A stretch of DNA of 41,789 nt from a virus: the IMG/VR virus record IMGVR_UViG_3300037807_000069, positions 1 through 41,789 of that record, one strand, 5' to 3'. A program made the translations under genes and the position numbers. Under the pieces are notes generated by a model. The model was not told where the DNA came from. It ran no database searches and worked only from the letters and a program-made list of their open reading frames with translations. How positions within the stretch are numbered: the stretch's first letter is position 1; every line of letters starts with the position of its first letter. This document shows positions 1 to 6,471 of this stretch, piece after piece.

Positions 1-128
1 ATATACGGTAGTTTAATTTCCATATCTGGGTCATCGTCATCCATAAACCAACTCCAGAATTTAAAGTCGGTGATATGCCACATCGTGTGTCCCCAAAAAT
101 ACCAATAGTTTGATATAAATCTATTCAC
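1..128 (-). CDS. Partial hypothetical protein, runs off the left edge
   Basis: An open frame starts at a GTG (126-128) and continues past base 1 for 42 visible codons. An AGGA Shine-Dalgarno element lies 7 nt upstream. The visible protein begins MNRFISNYWYFWGHT and is rich in Trp, Phe and Tyr, followed by an acidic DDDDPD stretch. The GTG overlaps the TGA of a six-codon minicistron (MNRMRK), which in turn overlaps a five-codon one that overlaps the stop of the gene ending at 156. Translation therefore looks coupled through the junction. I do not recognise a family. Confidence 0.5.
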   Translation of the reverse strand, partial: MNRFISNYWYFWGHTMWHITDFKFWSWFMDDDDPDMEIKLPY

Positions 129-155
129 TTTCTCATCCTATTCATTCAGCATCAC

Positions 156-449
156 TCATAACTTCAATCCTTTCATATAACTAATTTGTTCATCGATGTC
201 GTCAGTTGACCAATCATCAGACTTTAAATCATCTCGTTCTACCTTCAATGTTTCTATAACATCGTTTCGCATCATCTCTTCCCATCCTTCACATTCACAA
301 GTGTACCTATTGTTATTGTGACTTGCGTTTCTAAGGAATCCGTGAGGTGCAGACGGATGGTCAGAGCAAGGTACTTCGGCAGTTGATTGTCCTGGCATTT
401 CATATTGCTTAGGTAACGTATCTCCGTACGCATGAGGTAACTTCATCAT
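156..449 (-). CDS. Hypothetical protein with Cys/His-rich HPSAPHGF motif
   Basis: This is a 97-residue soluble protein. Its middle carries a CSDHPSAPHGFLRNASH segment followed by YTCECEGW, a Cys/His pattern that I recall from small proteins of marine T4-like phages. It may bind a metal, but that is inferred. The C-terminal third is acidic and probably helical. The ATG overlaps the stop of the upstream gene (446-661), so the two are likely translationally coupled. Function unknown. Confidence 0.6.
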   Translation of the reverse strand: MMKLPHAYGDTLPKQYEMPGQSTAEVPCSDHPSAPHGFLRNASHNNNRYTCECEGWEEMMRNDVIETLKVERDDLKSDDWSTDDIDEQISYMKGLKL

Positions 450-661
450 TTACCCCACTCACAAGTAATAGCATTGTCTGAGTAAATACCCTTTAACACT
501 ACACACTTAGTTCCATTTTCTAATGTAATCTCTTGCACCTTTGGTGGTGGTTCTGGTGTAGGTTCTTTGGTAATTATCATTGCGATAAATAGGCACACTA
601 TGCCAACTGACATAACCAACAACCAATCACCACTATACAAATATTCTTTTAATTTATTCAT
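446..661 (-). CDS. Small single-pass membrane protein
   Basis: A 71-residue protein with one hydrophobic segment at about residues 13-30 (WLLVMSVGIVCLFIAMII). A Pro-rich linker (PTPEPPP) follows, then a short C-terminal domain with two Cys residues (TKCVVL and ITCEWGK). The topology suggests an anchored small domain, with the Cys pair possibly a disulfide in the periplasm. It overlaps the genes on both sides by a few bases and sits in a run of small early genes. Function unknown. Confidence 0.6.
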   Translation of the reverse strand: MNKLKEYLYSGDWLLVMSVGIVCLFIAMIITKEPTPEPPPKVQEITLENGTKCVVLKGIYSDNAITCEWGK

Positions 662-977
662 TCCAACTCCCTGCTTCTACGTAATTCCATAAGTCTTCCA
701 TCTCAGTTAAATCCGCAAGCACTTCATCTGAGTCAACTGCAGTAATAATCTTATCAATATCTTCATATGCCCACCATTCGATTAAATCTAATCCAATCTC
801 ACCATACGCATCTTTAAATACCGCATTAAACGCTTGGCCAATCTCATCAACTGTTGTGCCCATAAAATAAGTATCAGATTGTGCTAATTGAAGAACTTTA
901 TTAATATCTCTATCAATCTGATGTTGCTTTTCTAATGCTTCTAAAATTGCTTTAAATGTTTCGTATTTCATCTTCAT
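654..977 (-). CDS. Hypothetical acidic protein
   Basis: A 107-residue, strongly acidic, soluble and apparently helical protein (MKMKYETFKAILEALEKQ...). No catalytic motif or Cys cluster is visible. The start overlaps the stop of the upstream gene in an ATGA arrangement, consistent with one operon read right to left. Acidic small early proteins of phages often act as protein-binding inhibitors, but nothing in the sequence proves that here. Confidence 0.6.
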   Translation of the reverse strand: MKMKYETFKAILEALEKQHQIDRDINKVLQLAQSDTYFMGTTVDEIGQAFNAVFKDAYGEIGLDLIEWWAYEDIDKIITAVDSDEVLADLTEMEDLWNYVEAGSWNE

Positions 978-1222
978 TCTCTATAATCGTTATAAATTTC
1001 AAGCCACATATCTTTGCCATTCCTATGGTTACCAATGATACACTCAGTACCAAATAACTTAATCAATTCTTGAAGTTTATCAAGTGTATCAATTTCAATA
1101 GGGTCAATTGACACTTCATACGTATCAATAGAATCAAGTTTAATCTTAAACCCTTTACCTGCCCATTTAGTAGCATCATGCAAAGACATAATGTTATCTG
1201 TAAAATTTACATATACTTTCAT
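974..1222 (-). CDS. Hypothetical small protein
   Basis: An 82-residue soluble protein beginning MKVYVNFTDNIMSLHD. It has alternating strand-like segments and ends in MWLEIYNDYRE. No recognised motif is seen. It lies immediately after the stop of a 56-residue membrane protein (spacing TGA-T-ATG), so the two are probably coupled. Function unknown. Confidence 0.55.
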   Translation of the reverse strand: MKVYVNFTDNIMSLHDATKWAGKGFKIKLDSIDTYEVSIDPIEIDTLDKLQELIKLFGTECIIGNHRNGKDMWLEIYNDYRE

Positions 1223-1223
1223 A

Positions 1224-1394
1224 TCAACTCCAAATTAAATAAATCGAATGTCCAAGACCTACGATAAAGAATATAATAACATTAAGTCCTGCCACCAATT
1301 TCACCATTTCACTTTCAAGGTCACCAAACATTACATTAAAAAGAAAGATAACAAATGCTAATAGATAATACGTTGTTAATATCTTTTCAATCAC
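1224..1394 (-). CDS. Small two-helix membrane protein, GTG start
   Basis: This is a 56-residue reading frame starting at GTG (1392-1394). An AGAGGT Shine-Dalgarno element lies about 6 nt upstream. The protein has two clear hydrophobic stretches, YYLLAFVIFLFNVMF and VIIFFIVGLGHSIYLIW, separated by a short charged loop (GDLESEMVK). Its stop sits 1 nt before the ATG of the next gene. The GTG overlaps the stop of a 19-codon upstream peptide frame. A holin-like or membrane-modulating role is possible but not shown. Confidence 0.5.
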   Translation of the reverse strand: MIEKILTTYYLLAFVIFLFNVMFGDLESEMVKLVAGLNVIIFFIVGLGHSIYLIWS

Positions 1395-1450
1395 ATTGCA
1401 CCTCTAATTAATCCATAAACAACAACCAATTCATACATAAATTCTTTCAT
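1391..1450 (-). CDS. Possible 19-residue leader peptide
   Basis: A very short frame, ATG at 1448-1450, encodes MKEFMYELVVVYGLIRGAM. A GGAAG-type ribosome site precedes it, and its TGA overlaps the GTG of the following membrane protein gene. It is the first cistron after the weak promoter at 1498-1526. It may be a real microprotein or a coupling leader. Length alone makes the call uncertain. Confidence 0.3.
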   Translation of the reverse strand: MKEFMYELVVVYGLIRGAM

Positions 1451-1497
1451 ATCTACTTCCTTTTTTATTCAACATATTAACTCAACCTACACTACCT

Positions 1498-1526
1498 ATT
1501 ATACCCTAATTTTGGTAAATAGGTAG
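1498..1526 (-). promoter_or_regulatory. Probable promoter (-10 TATAAT, weak -35)
   Basis: The minus strand carries AGGGTATAAT with the -10 at 1498-1503, the same AGGG-TATAAT form used at 2814, 4553 and 28353. The hexamer 17 bp upstream is CTACCT, a poor -35. It would serve the small genes from 1450 leftwards. The rest of the 1451-1618 gap shows nothing else convincing. Confidence 0.4.
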
Positions 1527-1618
1527 AAGAATAACACGGTAAATAATAAGGGTATTACCAGTCTAAGTTATCTAACCTAATATCAATATTGATTCTAAAG
1601 AAAGAACCTTTACAGTAA

Positions 1619-1945
1619 CTAAGAAATTGTTTCATCGTACTCCTTCTTAAATGTTTTGAAGTCAATCATTGTTGCGTGTCCACTATCCTCAACTTGTCTA
1701 ATGACACCTGCGATATTCATTCGAACCGTTTCTTTACCTTTAGGGCATTCATATACAGAACCAGAATGTCCCGTGAATATGTAATTGTCTCCTTCAGTAG
1801 TGTAACTTTTAATTCCAGAGTTCATTCTCCAAGAATCTCCATCGGCATAACCACCAGACCAACCAACAAGAACTTTCCAACCTAACGTTGTTCCATCCTT
1901 CTCGTGTAGTCTAATAATTACCCAATTGTCCATATCTTTGGTCAC
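1619..1945 (-). CDS. Hypothetical protein, GTG start
   Basis: A 108-residue soluble protein. The start is probably the GTG at 1945, because GGAGA lies about 4-6 nt upstream and the GTG overlaps the TGA of the gene before it. An ATG four codons later (MDNWVIIRLHEKDG) is the alternative. The protein is rich in Gly, Trp and beta-type sequence (LGWKVLVGWSGGYADGDSWRM, YIFTGHSGSVYEC), suggesting a small beta domain. No family recognised. Confidence 0.55.
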   Translation of the reverse strand: MTKDMDNWVIIRLHEKDGTTLGWKVLVGWSGGYADGDSWRMNSGIKSYTTEGDNYIFTGHSGSVYECPKGKETVRMNIAGVIRQVEDSGHATMIDFKTFKKEYDETIS

Positions 1946-2166
1946 TGTATCTCCATAAGGTTTACACCATTATCTTCCATAATCTGATTCAGTCTAACTC
2001 TAACAGCGTCTAATAGATCTTCCTCGGATTCAGTTAAATCAACGCCATGTTTAATTTGAGTTCTTAACCATTCATCCATTTCATATAGAGCCGCCCATTG
2101 ACCATTGAAACTCAATGCCCTAACTGCCTCTCCTTCTGTTTCAAACTCTTGTGTTATTTTAATCAT
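1942..2166 (-). CDS. Hypothetical small helical protein
   Basis: A 74-residue protein starting MIKITQEFETEGEAVRALSF. I chose the ATG at 2166 because AGAGGA lies about 8 nt upstream. The longer frame reaching 2190 would use starts too close to that site. The start overlaps the TAA of the upstream gene. The pattern of an EFET-EAVRAL opening followed by LYEMDEWLR is common in small marine phage proteins. No function is known to me. Confidence 0.55.
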   Translation of the reverse strand: MIKITQEFETEGEAVRALSFNGQWAALYEMDEWLRTQIKHGVDLTESEEDLLDAVRVRLNQIMEDNGVNLMEIQ

Positions 2167-2488
2167 AGTCATTTTCCTCTGAAAGTTCAAATGTAGTCTT
2201 TAACCGATGCTCAGACTTGAACCTAATAATAAGTTTTTCATCATACGGATAAAATGCTTCATCCTCTTCAAAATCATACCACTCATTATCAGAGTTTTTA
2301 CTTGCATCATACCACTGCATAGTATTCCACCCACCGTCTGCCCAATGAGTAGCAAACATTTTCCACTCATCTTTAGTATTTGGCTTAGGTCGTTTAGGTT
2401 TACGGAGTCCAGCAAGCACTTCCAATTCATTAATTCGGTTCTTCAACTCATCAATTTCTTCTACATAATTATAATTCATGCTATTCAT
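2159..2488 (-). CDS. Hypothetical acidic protein with N-terminal coiled coil
   Basis: A 109-residue protein. Residues 8-27 form a short coiled-coil-like helix (YVEEIDELKNRINELEVL). A Lys/Pro-rich segment (KPKRPKP) follows, then an acidic C-terminal domain with several Trp residues (HWADGGWNTMQWYDA). It overlaps its upstream neighbour by 8 nt. No recognised family. Confidence 0.55.
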   Translation of the reverse strand: MNSMNYNYVEEIDELKNRINELEVLAGLRKPKRPKPNTKDEWKMFATHWADGGWNTMQWYDASKNSDNEWYDFEEDEAFYPYDEKLIIRFKSEHRLKTTFELSEENDYD

Positions 2489-2780
2489 TATCGATTAACC
2501 CCTTAACATCAGGTAATGCTACTCTAGTCGAGAAGAACGATACTACCGAGTCCATACGGAACGAACGAAAACCTTTTGCTTCAGTATCAAATACTGCAAC
2601 AACGTCTTCATTTACTTTACGTTCTACTTTGGGTTTACTTGAATCCCTCATAGGCAGAAACTCTGTTTGTAGAGTTGCCTTCATCACACGTTCAGTACCA
2701 TCTTTCTTTACGAACGTTACTGTTGCTACATCTTCTTTTAACGCATCAACTATTTCCTTTCTCACTTCACTTGTCTTCAT
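2481..2780 (-). CDS. DUF2693-like SH3-barrel-fold protein
   Basis: A 99-residue protein. Its core VTFVKKDGTERVMKATLQ, then LPMRDSSKPK, VVAVFDTEAKGFRSFRMDSV, matches my memory of the phage DUF2693 / SH3-like barrel family (V-F-KKDGT-R-M-TL, then a D-x-E-GFRSF strand). Function of that family is unknown, perhaps nucleic-acid or protein binding. AGGAAG lies 6 nt before the ATG. It is the first gene after the promoter at 2814-2842 and heads the operon going left. Confidence 0.55.
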   Translation of the reverse strand: MKTSEVRKEIVDALKEDVATVTFVKKDGTERVMKATLQTEFLPMRDSSKPKVERKVNEDVVAVFDTEAKGFRSFRMDSVVSFFSTRVALPDVKGLIDNE

Positions 2781-2813
2781 AATATACTTCCTTTTTTATC
2801 ATCTATACTTAGT

Positions 2814-2842
2814 ATTATACCCTAATTTCCGTAAAAGTCAAA
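2814..2842 (-). promoter_or_regulatory. Sigma70-type early promoter
   Basis: The minus strand shows TTTGAC or TTGACT, then 16-17 bp, then GGGTATAAT (-10 at 2814-2819). It lies about 34 nt upstream of the ATG at 2780. Confidence 0.7.
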
Positions 2843-2880
2843 CGTTATTTCATATTAATTCACGTGTAAATAATAAGGGA

Positions 2881-3015
2881 TTATTCAATAGGTTTACGTC
2901 TTTCCTTCCTATTCATCATCTTCTTAATAAACTTACCAGTTCCTGCTTTCCAATTATGAGTCTTGTGCCACTTACGACTAACCCAATCTTTGACTATTTC
3001 TTTCGTCTTTAACAT
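2881..3015 (-). CDS. Small basic protein
   Basis: A 44-residue, highly basic protein: MLKTKEIVKDWVSRKWHKT with further Lys/Arg runs to the end (KKMMNRKERRKPIE). An AGGAG lies 12 nt upstream, a long spacing. It overlaps the 3' end of the 54-residue membrane protein gene. The charge suggests nucleic-acid binding, which is inference only. Confidence 0.4.
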   Translation of the reverse strand: MLKTKEIVKDWVSRKWHKTHNWKAGTGKFIKKMMNRKERRKPIE

Positions 3016-3142
3016 AACAGTAAATTACTCCTATAAGTGTTATTGGAATTATCACTAGTGCAAAAATAAAACTAACTGACACTACCATTCCAATTATTAA
3101 AAATATTAATATTGTTGCTAATATATCTTTTATTTGGTGCAT
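2978..3142 (-). CDS. Small membrane protein
   Basis: A 54-residue frame starting MHQIKDILATILIF. Residues 7-43 are almost entirely hydrophobic (two helices, LATILIFLIIGMVV and FIFALVIIPITLIGVIY), followed by a charged tail YVKDERNSQRLG. It overlaps genes on both sides, and no clear Shine-Dalgarno is seen, so coupled translation is likely. Function unknown. Confidence 0.4.
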   Translation of the reverse strand: MHQIKDILATILIFLIIGMVVSVSFIFALVIIPITLIGVIYCYVKDERNSQRLG

Positions 3143-3261
3143 CGTTTAGAATTTGGATGTCGGTCACATCGATATGTTCCGTGACTTGTAGACTTCTTAC
3201 TCAATCTATTACCGTTATTATCTTTCTTTGTCTTAATACCATCAATCATTGTCTTGCTCAT
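3130..3261 (-). CDS. Small Lys-rich Cys/His protein
   Basis: A 43-residue basic protein (MSKTMIDGIKTKKDNNGNR...) ending in YRCDRHPNSKRCTK, a small Cys/His cluster. A strong AAGGAGAAGTAA-ATG ribosome site supports the start. It overlaps both neighbours. No family recognised. Confidence 0.45.
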   Translation of the reverse strand: MSKTMIDGIKTKKDNNGNRLSKKSTSHGTYRCDRHPNSKRCTK

Positions 3262-3412
3262 TTACTTCTCCTTTATTAATCATTTCGCCTGAATAGATAT
3301 TTTTTGCTAATCTATACAAGTCGCCATCAACAAACCCCTTAGATAATAAGTAGTTTGCCCTTTCTATATACTTCTGTTGTTCTTGGTCTGTTAAGTGTTT
3401 CCAATCGTTCAT
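3242..3412 (-). CDS. Hypothetical small protein
   Basis: A 56-residue soluble helical protein (MNDWKHLTDQEQQKYIERAN...). Its ATG overlaps the TGA of the upstream 42-residue gene, and its 3' end contains the ribosome site of the next gene. No motif recognised. Confidence 0.45.
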   Translation of the reverse strand: MNDWKHLTDQEQQKYIERANYLLSKGFVDGDLYRLAKNIYSGEMINKGEVNEQDND

Positions 3413-3537
3413 TTTCTTCCCATTACAAATACACTTCTAACATTAGGGTACTTCTGCATAATATCTTCTTTGCTCTTCGCCATAATAGTTCTTCCAGTGC
3501 CATCGTGGAAATACACACACCACTGTTTAAGTAGCAT
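3409..3537 (-). CDS. Hypothetical small protein
   Basis: A 42-residue protein: MLLKQWCVYFHDGTGRTIMA, then KSKEDIMQKYPNVRSVFVMGRK. Its start lies inside the 3' end of the upstream gene and its TGA overlaps the next ATG. The beta-helix-beta pattern looks like a genuine mini-domain. No assigned function. Confidence 0.4.
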   Translation of the reverse strand: MLLKQWCVYFHDGTGRTIMAKSKEDIMQKYPNVRSVFVMGRK

Positions 3538-3703
3538 TCCTAATCTTAACCAAAAGTCTTTCTTTGAATTCTGCCATTAATGTAGCATTCGTTTTGATAC
3601 ATTCAGTAACATCGTCAATTTCCTTTTCCGTGAATTCAAGTCTAGTCAAAGACTTATCTTCCTTGTTGTCAACCCAACCAGATTCTTCAAATCGTTCGGT
3701 CAT
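3527..3703 (-). CDS. Hypothetical acidic protein
   Basis: A 58-residue acidic helical protein (MTERFEESGWVDNKEDKSL...). It begins with an ATG overlapping the TGA of the upstream 47-residue gene and overlaps the next gene at its end. No motif recognised. Confidence 0.45.
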   Translation of the reverse strand: MTERFEESGWVDNKEDKSLTRLEFTEKEIDDVTECIKTNATLMAEFKERLLVKIRNAT

Positions 3704-3843
3704 TTCACCACCACATAATCAGCATCAAGTTCATAACGCACAGAAACCTCTAATCCTTCTCGGTGTTCATATACTCTGTTTATCTTGATTGTATATCCTT
3801 TGGATCTATAAGCATCATATTCTGCCTTTGTCAATTTAGTCAT
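3700..3843 (-). CDS. Hypothetical small protein
   Basis: A 47-residue protein: MTKLTKAEYDAYRSKGYTIK, then a strand-rich C-terminus ending ELDADYVVVK. It overlaps the end of the upstream gene by 8 nt and the next ATG by an ATGA overlap. No function recognised. Confidence 0.45.
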   Translation of the reverse strand: MTKLTKAEYDAYRSKGYTIKINRVYEHREGLEVSVRYELDADYVVVK

Positions 3844-4123
3844 TGTTCAATCCCTCCATTCCTGCTTTAATAGCATATAAGAAACCAAAGTGGAATAAAG
3901 CATTTGCTTCATCATCAGATAGTTCGTGAGTTTTAGTTTCTTTGCTAAACTCATTGTCATCTACTACTCTGACTTTATCAGTTACTCTCATCTCATCAAT
4001 AAGGTATTGTAAACCTTGTTTGATTAGAATACCTTGAGTAGTTTCATCTAAGTCCATTGTGATTGTTGATGAACCATCGTCATGTTCAACTACATCATTA
4101 ATACTAATTGCTTCTTCATTCAT
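3836..4123 (-). CDS. Conserved small T4-like marine phage protein
   Basis: A 95-residue protein. The start is the ATG at 4123 because AAGGAG lies 7 nt upstream. The longer frame to 4159 lacks such a site. It begins MNEEAISINDVVEHDDGSST and continues with DLDETTQGILIKQGLQYLI. The motif of an acidic DGS-T segment followed by MD-DETT and a GL helix is familiar from small proteins of marine T4-like phages. No biochemical role is known to me. Confidence 0.6.
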   Translation of the reverse strand: MNEEAISINDVVEHDDGSSTITMDLDETTQGILIKQGLQYLIDEMRVTDKVRVVDDNEFSKETKTHELSDDEANALFHFGFLYAIKAGMEGLNND

Positions 4124-4124
4124 T

Positions 4125-4322
4125 TTACTTCTCCTTATAATGTAATCCATCATTACCATTTTGTCCTATGACATCTATACGTTCGTCATCCCCTTCTTCC
4201 AATTGCCTTGATATAAATTCATCATTACCATAATCGCATCCTTCACTAGCATCTTCTTCGGTGGAATATTCACGTAGAGTATCACCAAATTCGTTACATA
4301 CACAATAGATATAATTAGACAT
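4125..4322 (-). CDS. Hypothetical acidic protein
   Basis: A 65-residue very acidic protein starting MSNYIYCVCNEFGDTLREYS. Two Cys lie close together near the N-terminus and a third later. It directly follows the 65-residue gene from 4519, sharing one base. No family recognised. Confidence 0.55.
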   Translation of the reverse strand: MSNYIYCVCNEFGDTLREYSTEEDASEGCDYGNDEFISRQLEEGDDERIDVIGQNGNDGLHYKEK

Positions 4323-4519
4323 TACATACTATCCATTGAAAATTGATTCGACATAGACTCCTTATAACCAGTTAAGTATTCAGAATAGAATTCTTCATCA
4401 TTAGCACGTGTGCTTGCTTGAGCAGGTTCATTACGTTCGGCATCTAACCATCCAGTAATGTAGAAACGACTCTTAGTTCTTAAATATGTGTCACGTTCAT
4501 TCAATTTTACAACCTTCAT
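4322..4519 (-). CDS. Hypothetical small protein
   Basis: A 65-residue protein beginning MKVVKLNERDTYLRTKSRFY. The ATG at 4519 is preferred because AGGAG sits 6 nt upstream. It is the first gene after the promoter at 4553-4581. The middle (GWLDAERNEPAQAS, EYLTGYKE) is soluble and mixed in charge. No recognised function. Confidence 0.55.
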   Translation of the reverse strand: MKVVKLNERDTYLRTKSRFYITGWLDAERNEPAQASTRANDEEFYSEYLTGYKESMSNQFSMDSM

Positions 4520-4552
4520 ATACAACTCCTATTTTTATCAATCAATACTTAT

Positions 4553-4581
4553 ATTATACCCTATTTAAACATTAATGTAAA
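4553..4581 (-). promoter_or_regulatory. Sigma70-type early promoter
   Basis: Minus strand TTTACA (4576-4581), 17 bp, TATAAT (4553-4558), with the AGGG-TATAAT context. It leads into the small-gene operon from 4519. Confidence 0.75.
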
Positions 4582-4610
4582 GGATAATACCGACTTTTAT
4601 TTTAGGTATA

Positions 4611-4636
4611 AAAAAAGCACCGATTAAGGTGCTTTT
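4611..4636 (-). terminator. Rho-independent terminator of the porin gene
   Basis: On the minus strand AGCACC, loop TTAATC, GGTGCT is followed by a run of six T. It lies about 20 nt after the stop of the porin-like gene and before the promoter at 4553-4581, so it separates two transcription units. Confidence 0.85.
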
Positions 4637-4656
4637 CACTAGGTTTTAACTAAACA

Positions 4657-5523
4657 TTAAAATGTTACGTTAATCTTTGCAGTTGTAACACCATCAACAT
4701 TCTCTGTCTTAGAGTGACCCAAAGTCCAAACACCACGTGTCAACTCACCAACTAAAGTAGTAGCATCGTTCTTATCAATGTACTTACCAGTTACTAAACC
4801 AACAGTAGTAGCAGTTGATACAACAACACCAGTTACGTCTTTACCATTAACTGCGTTTGTAATATCACCAAGGATACCGTCGTCTTGAGTAATACCAGCA
4901 GTATCATTAACATCAACCATAACAACAGTTGCGTTCACACCACCAATCGTAGCACCAACAGAACCAGCAGTATTAGTGCCAGTTGTAGTCACTTGACGTT
5001 CAGCATTAACTTCTAAACCACCAACAGTAGCAGAAGCAGATACATAACGGTTTGAGTTAGAAGCGTTTTGTACGTTAAGATCAACACCAGCAACTGTTAA
5101 AGATGCATCAACAGTAGCATTACCGTCGCCAGATGCTTGACCAACTGTTACACCAGCAATACCTGCAGCATCAAACGCAACTTCCATTTGATTAGTTACA
5201 GCAGAAGTTGCTTGCATTAGACCAGCACCATTTTGTGATTTGTAGTTACCACCTTTGAAAGAGATGCCTTCAATAGCAGACTCAATATATACTTGGTTAG
5301 CAGTTACATTAGAACCACCAGTTAAGTTTTCAAACTTAGCAGTAACACTTGTACCTGCGTCGTTAGTTCCAACCATAGTGATGTCTAGATCTTGTGCATA
5401 TGTTGCAGCACCTGGATTGCCATCAGAGATAGTACCTTCGTAGTCGCCAGTTAAAAAGAAACCTGCAGAAGCAGTTGTAGTGATTGTAGTTGCAGCAATT
5501 AATGCCATTATATTTTTATTCAT
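4657..5523 (-). CDS. Phage-encoded porin-like outer-membrane protein
   Basis: A 288-residue protein with a classic signal peptide, MNKNIMALIAATTITTTASA, and predicted cleavage after ASA before GFFLTG. The mature chain alternates polar and hydrophobic residues throughout, is rich in Gly, Thr, Ala and Val and has no Cys. It ends KINVTF, an aromatic C-terminal residue as expected for the beta-barrel assembly signal. Together these indicate an outer-membrane beta-barrel of the Gram-negative porin type, smaller than usual trimeric porins. The gene is a single transcription unit with early and late promoters upstream and an intrinsic terminator after it, which is typical of a moron. Possible roles are superinfection exclusion by receptor replacement, altered permeability, or receptor mimicry. 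A secreted virion fibre is the main alternative. Confidence 0.75.
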   Translation of the reverse strand: MNKNIMALIAATTITTTASAGFFLTGDYEGTISDGNPGAATYAQDLDITMVGTNDAGTSVTAKFENLTGGSNVTANQVYIESAIEGISFKGGNYKSQNGAGLMQATSAVTNQMEVAFDAAGIAGVTVGQASGDGNATVDASLTVAGVDLNVQNASNSNRYVSASATVGGLEVNAERQVTTTGTNTAGSVGATIGGVNATVVMVDVNDTAGITQDDGILGDITNAVNGKDVTGVVVSTATTVGLVTGKYIDKNDATTLVGELTRGVWTLGHSKTENVDGVTTAKINVTF

Positions 5524-5608
5524 TTTTATTTCCTATATCTGTCTTCCGTTAAAAAAGGGGGAAGAACTAAGCCCTTGTAAAATCAATATTAATGTTTTAT
5601 TATATTGT

Positions 5609-5616
5609 TATTTATA
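5609..5616 (-). promoter_or_regulatory. T4-type late promoter TATAAATA
   Basis: An exact TATAAATA on the minus strand, about 86 nt before the porin start codon and just downstream of the early promoter -10. The porin gene could thus be expressed both early and late. Confidence 0.55.
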
Positions 5617-5620
5617 TTAT

Positions 5621-5649
5621 ATTATACTCTAAAAACGTCCAAAAGTAAA
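5621..5649 (-). promoter_or_regulatory. Early promoter of the porin gene
   Basis: Minus strand TTTACT (5644-5649), 17 bp, TATAAT (5621-5626). The predicted leader is about 90 nt and contains a TCTTCC/GGAAGA hairpin before the AGGAAA ribosome site. Confidence 0.75.
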
Positions 5650-5695
5650 GTTTTTACCTATTTTTTTCATTTTTACTAATTTCGTAGTATTTTTA

Positions 5696-6316
5696 CTACT
5701 TTTTAACGATAGAACTGTTAAATGCTATACTCAGGCGTTCCTCGCCGTCGACATCACCCTGTTGGACGAAATGCCATAACCAAGCAGGGAACACGCAAAG
5801 CGAATCTTCTTCTGCAAAAACTTTATATTGTCTCATAGTGATTTGATTAACTTCACCTCTAGCATCATCTGGTATCGAATTGATGCTCGCCCTTGGCATG
5901 TCCAAAATCGATAGATACGATTTTTTATGTGTTTTGGGATAATATACAGCAACTAAACAATTCTGAGGATGATTATGCGGATAAGAAATTTCCCTATTAC
6001 AAGAATAGTTGATCCAATAATTGTCAATTTTTTGAACATAATCGTCAGACAATTCCAACATTTTATGAGTTTCGTCGAATGCTTCCTCAACCCTCCTCAC
6101 CAAAATCTTCATTGATTGAGGAAACCCCCTATATTCTTCCCCGAGTTCGAGCACACCGGCGGTTTGGCCAATTTCGGTTACCAACTGCGTCTTTCTAGAA
6201 TCGTCATTAATATAATCGATCAATTCTTCTCTTTCTGATAATGTTAGGTTGTTCTCGACATGGATCACAAAGTCTGAGAATATTAACTTCATATTTAATT
6301 CTTCTGGATTTATCAT
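5696..6316 (-). CDS. 2OG-Fe(II) oxygenase family protein (Oxy_5-like)
   Basis: A 206-residue protein resembling the 2OG-FeII_Oxy_5 family. Visible landmarks are NYWINYS at 99-105, the proximal iron-site segment YPHNHPQN with H114 and H116, the distal H182 in FPAWLWHFVQQ, and R194 in RLSIAFN for the 2-oxoglutarate carboxylate. Such enzymes hydroxylate amino acids, sugars or other small molecules, and the substrate here is unknown. The ATG overlaps the TGA of the small Cys protein before it (ATGA), so it belongs to the glycosyltransferase operon. A role in tailoring a surface sugar or a virion protein is therefore plausible. Confidence 0.7.
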   Translation of the reverse strand: MINPEELNMKLIFSDFVIHVENNLTLSEREELIDYINDDSRKTQLVTEIGQTAGVLELGEEYRGFPQSMKILVRRVEEAFDETHKMLELSDDYVQKIDNYWINYSCNREISYPHNHPQNCLVAVYYPKTHKKSYLSILDMPRASINSIPDDARGEVNQITMRQYKVFAEEDSLCVFPAWLWHFVQQGDVDGEERLSIAFNSSIVKK

Positions 6317-6471
6317 TTCTTAGAGGTTGGAGAGGTTCCTCTCTTACTATATTCAACACAATGTCGGGTAATCTCCAGTGGTGGATATATTGGACACCCA
6401 CCTTTGAATCCGCGAATACACGTTGTACATAAATCTGTTGTTGGATTAACGAATCTATCAGGTTTTATCAT
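6313..6471 (-). CDS. Small Cys-rich protein
   Basis: A 52-residue protein starting MIKPDRFVNPTTD. It has CTTC, then C in GGCPIYPP, then HC in TRHCVEY. Four Cys and one His suggest a small metal-binding fold. Both ends overlap neighbours in ATGA fashion, so it is a coupled gene between the large glycosyltransferase and the 2OG oxygenase. It may be a small partner of that oxygenase, but this is inferred only from position. Confidence 0.5.
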   Translation of the reverse strand: MIKPDRFVNPTTDLCTTCIRGFKGGCPIYPPLEITRHCVEYSKRGTSPTSKK

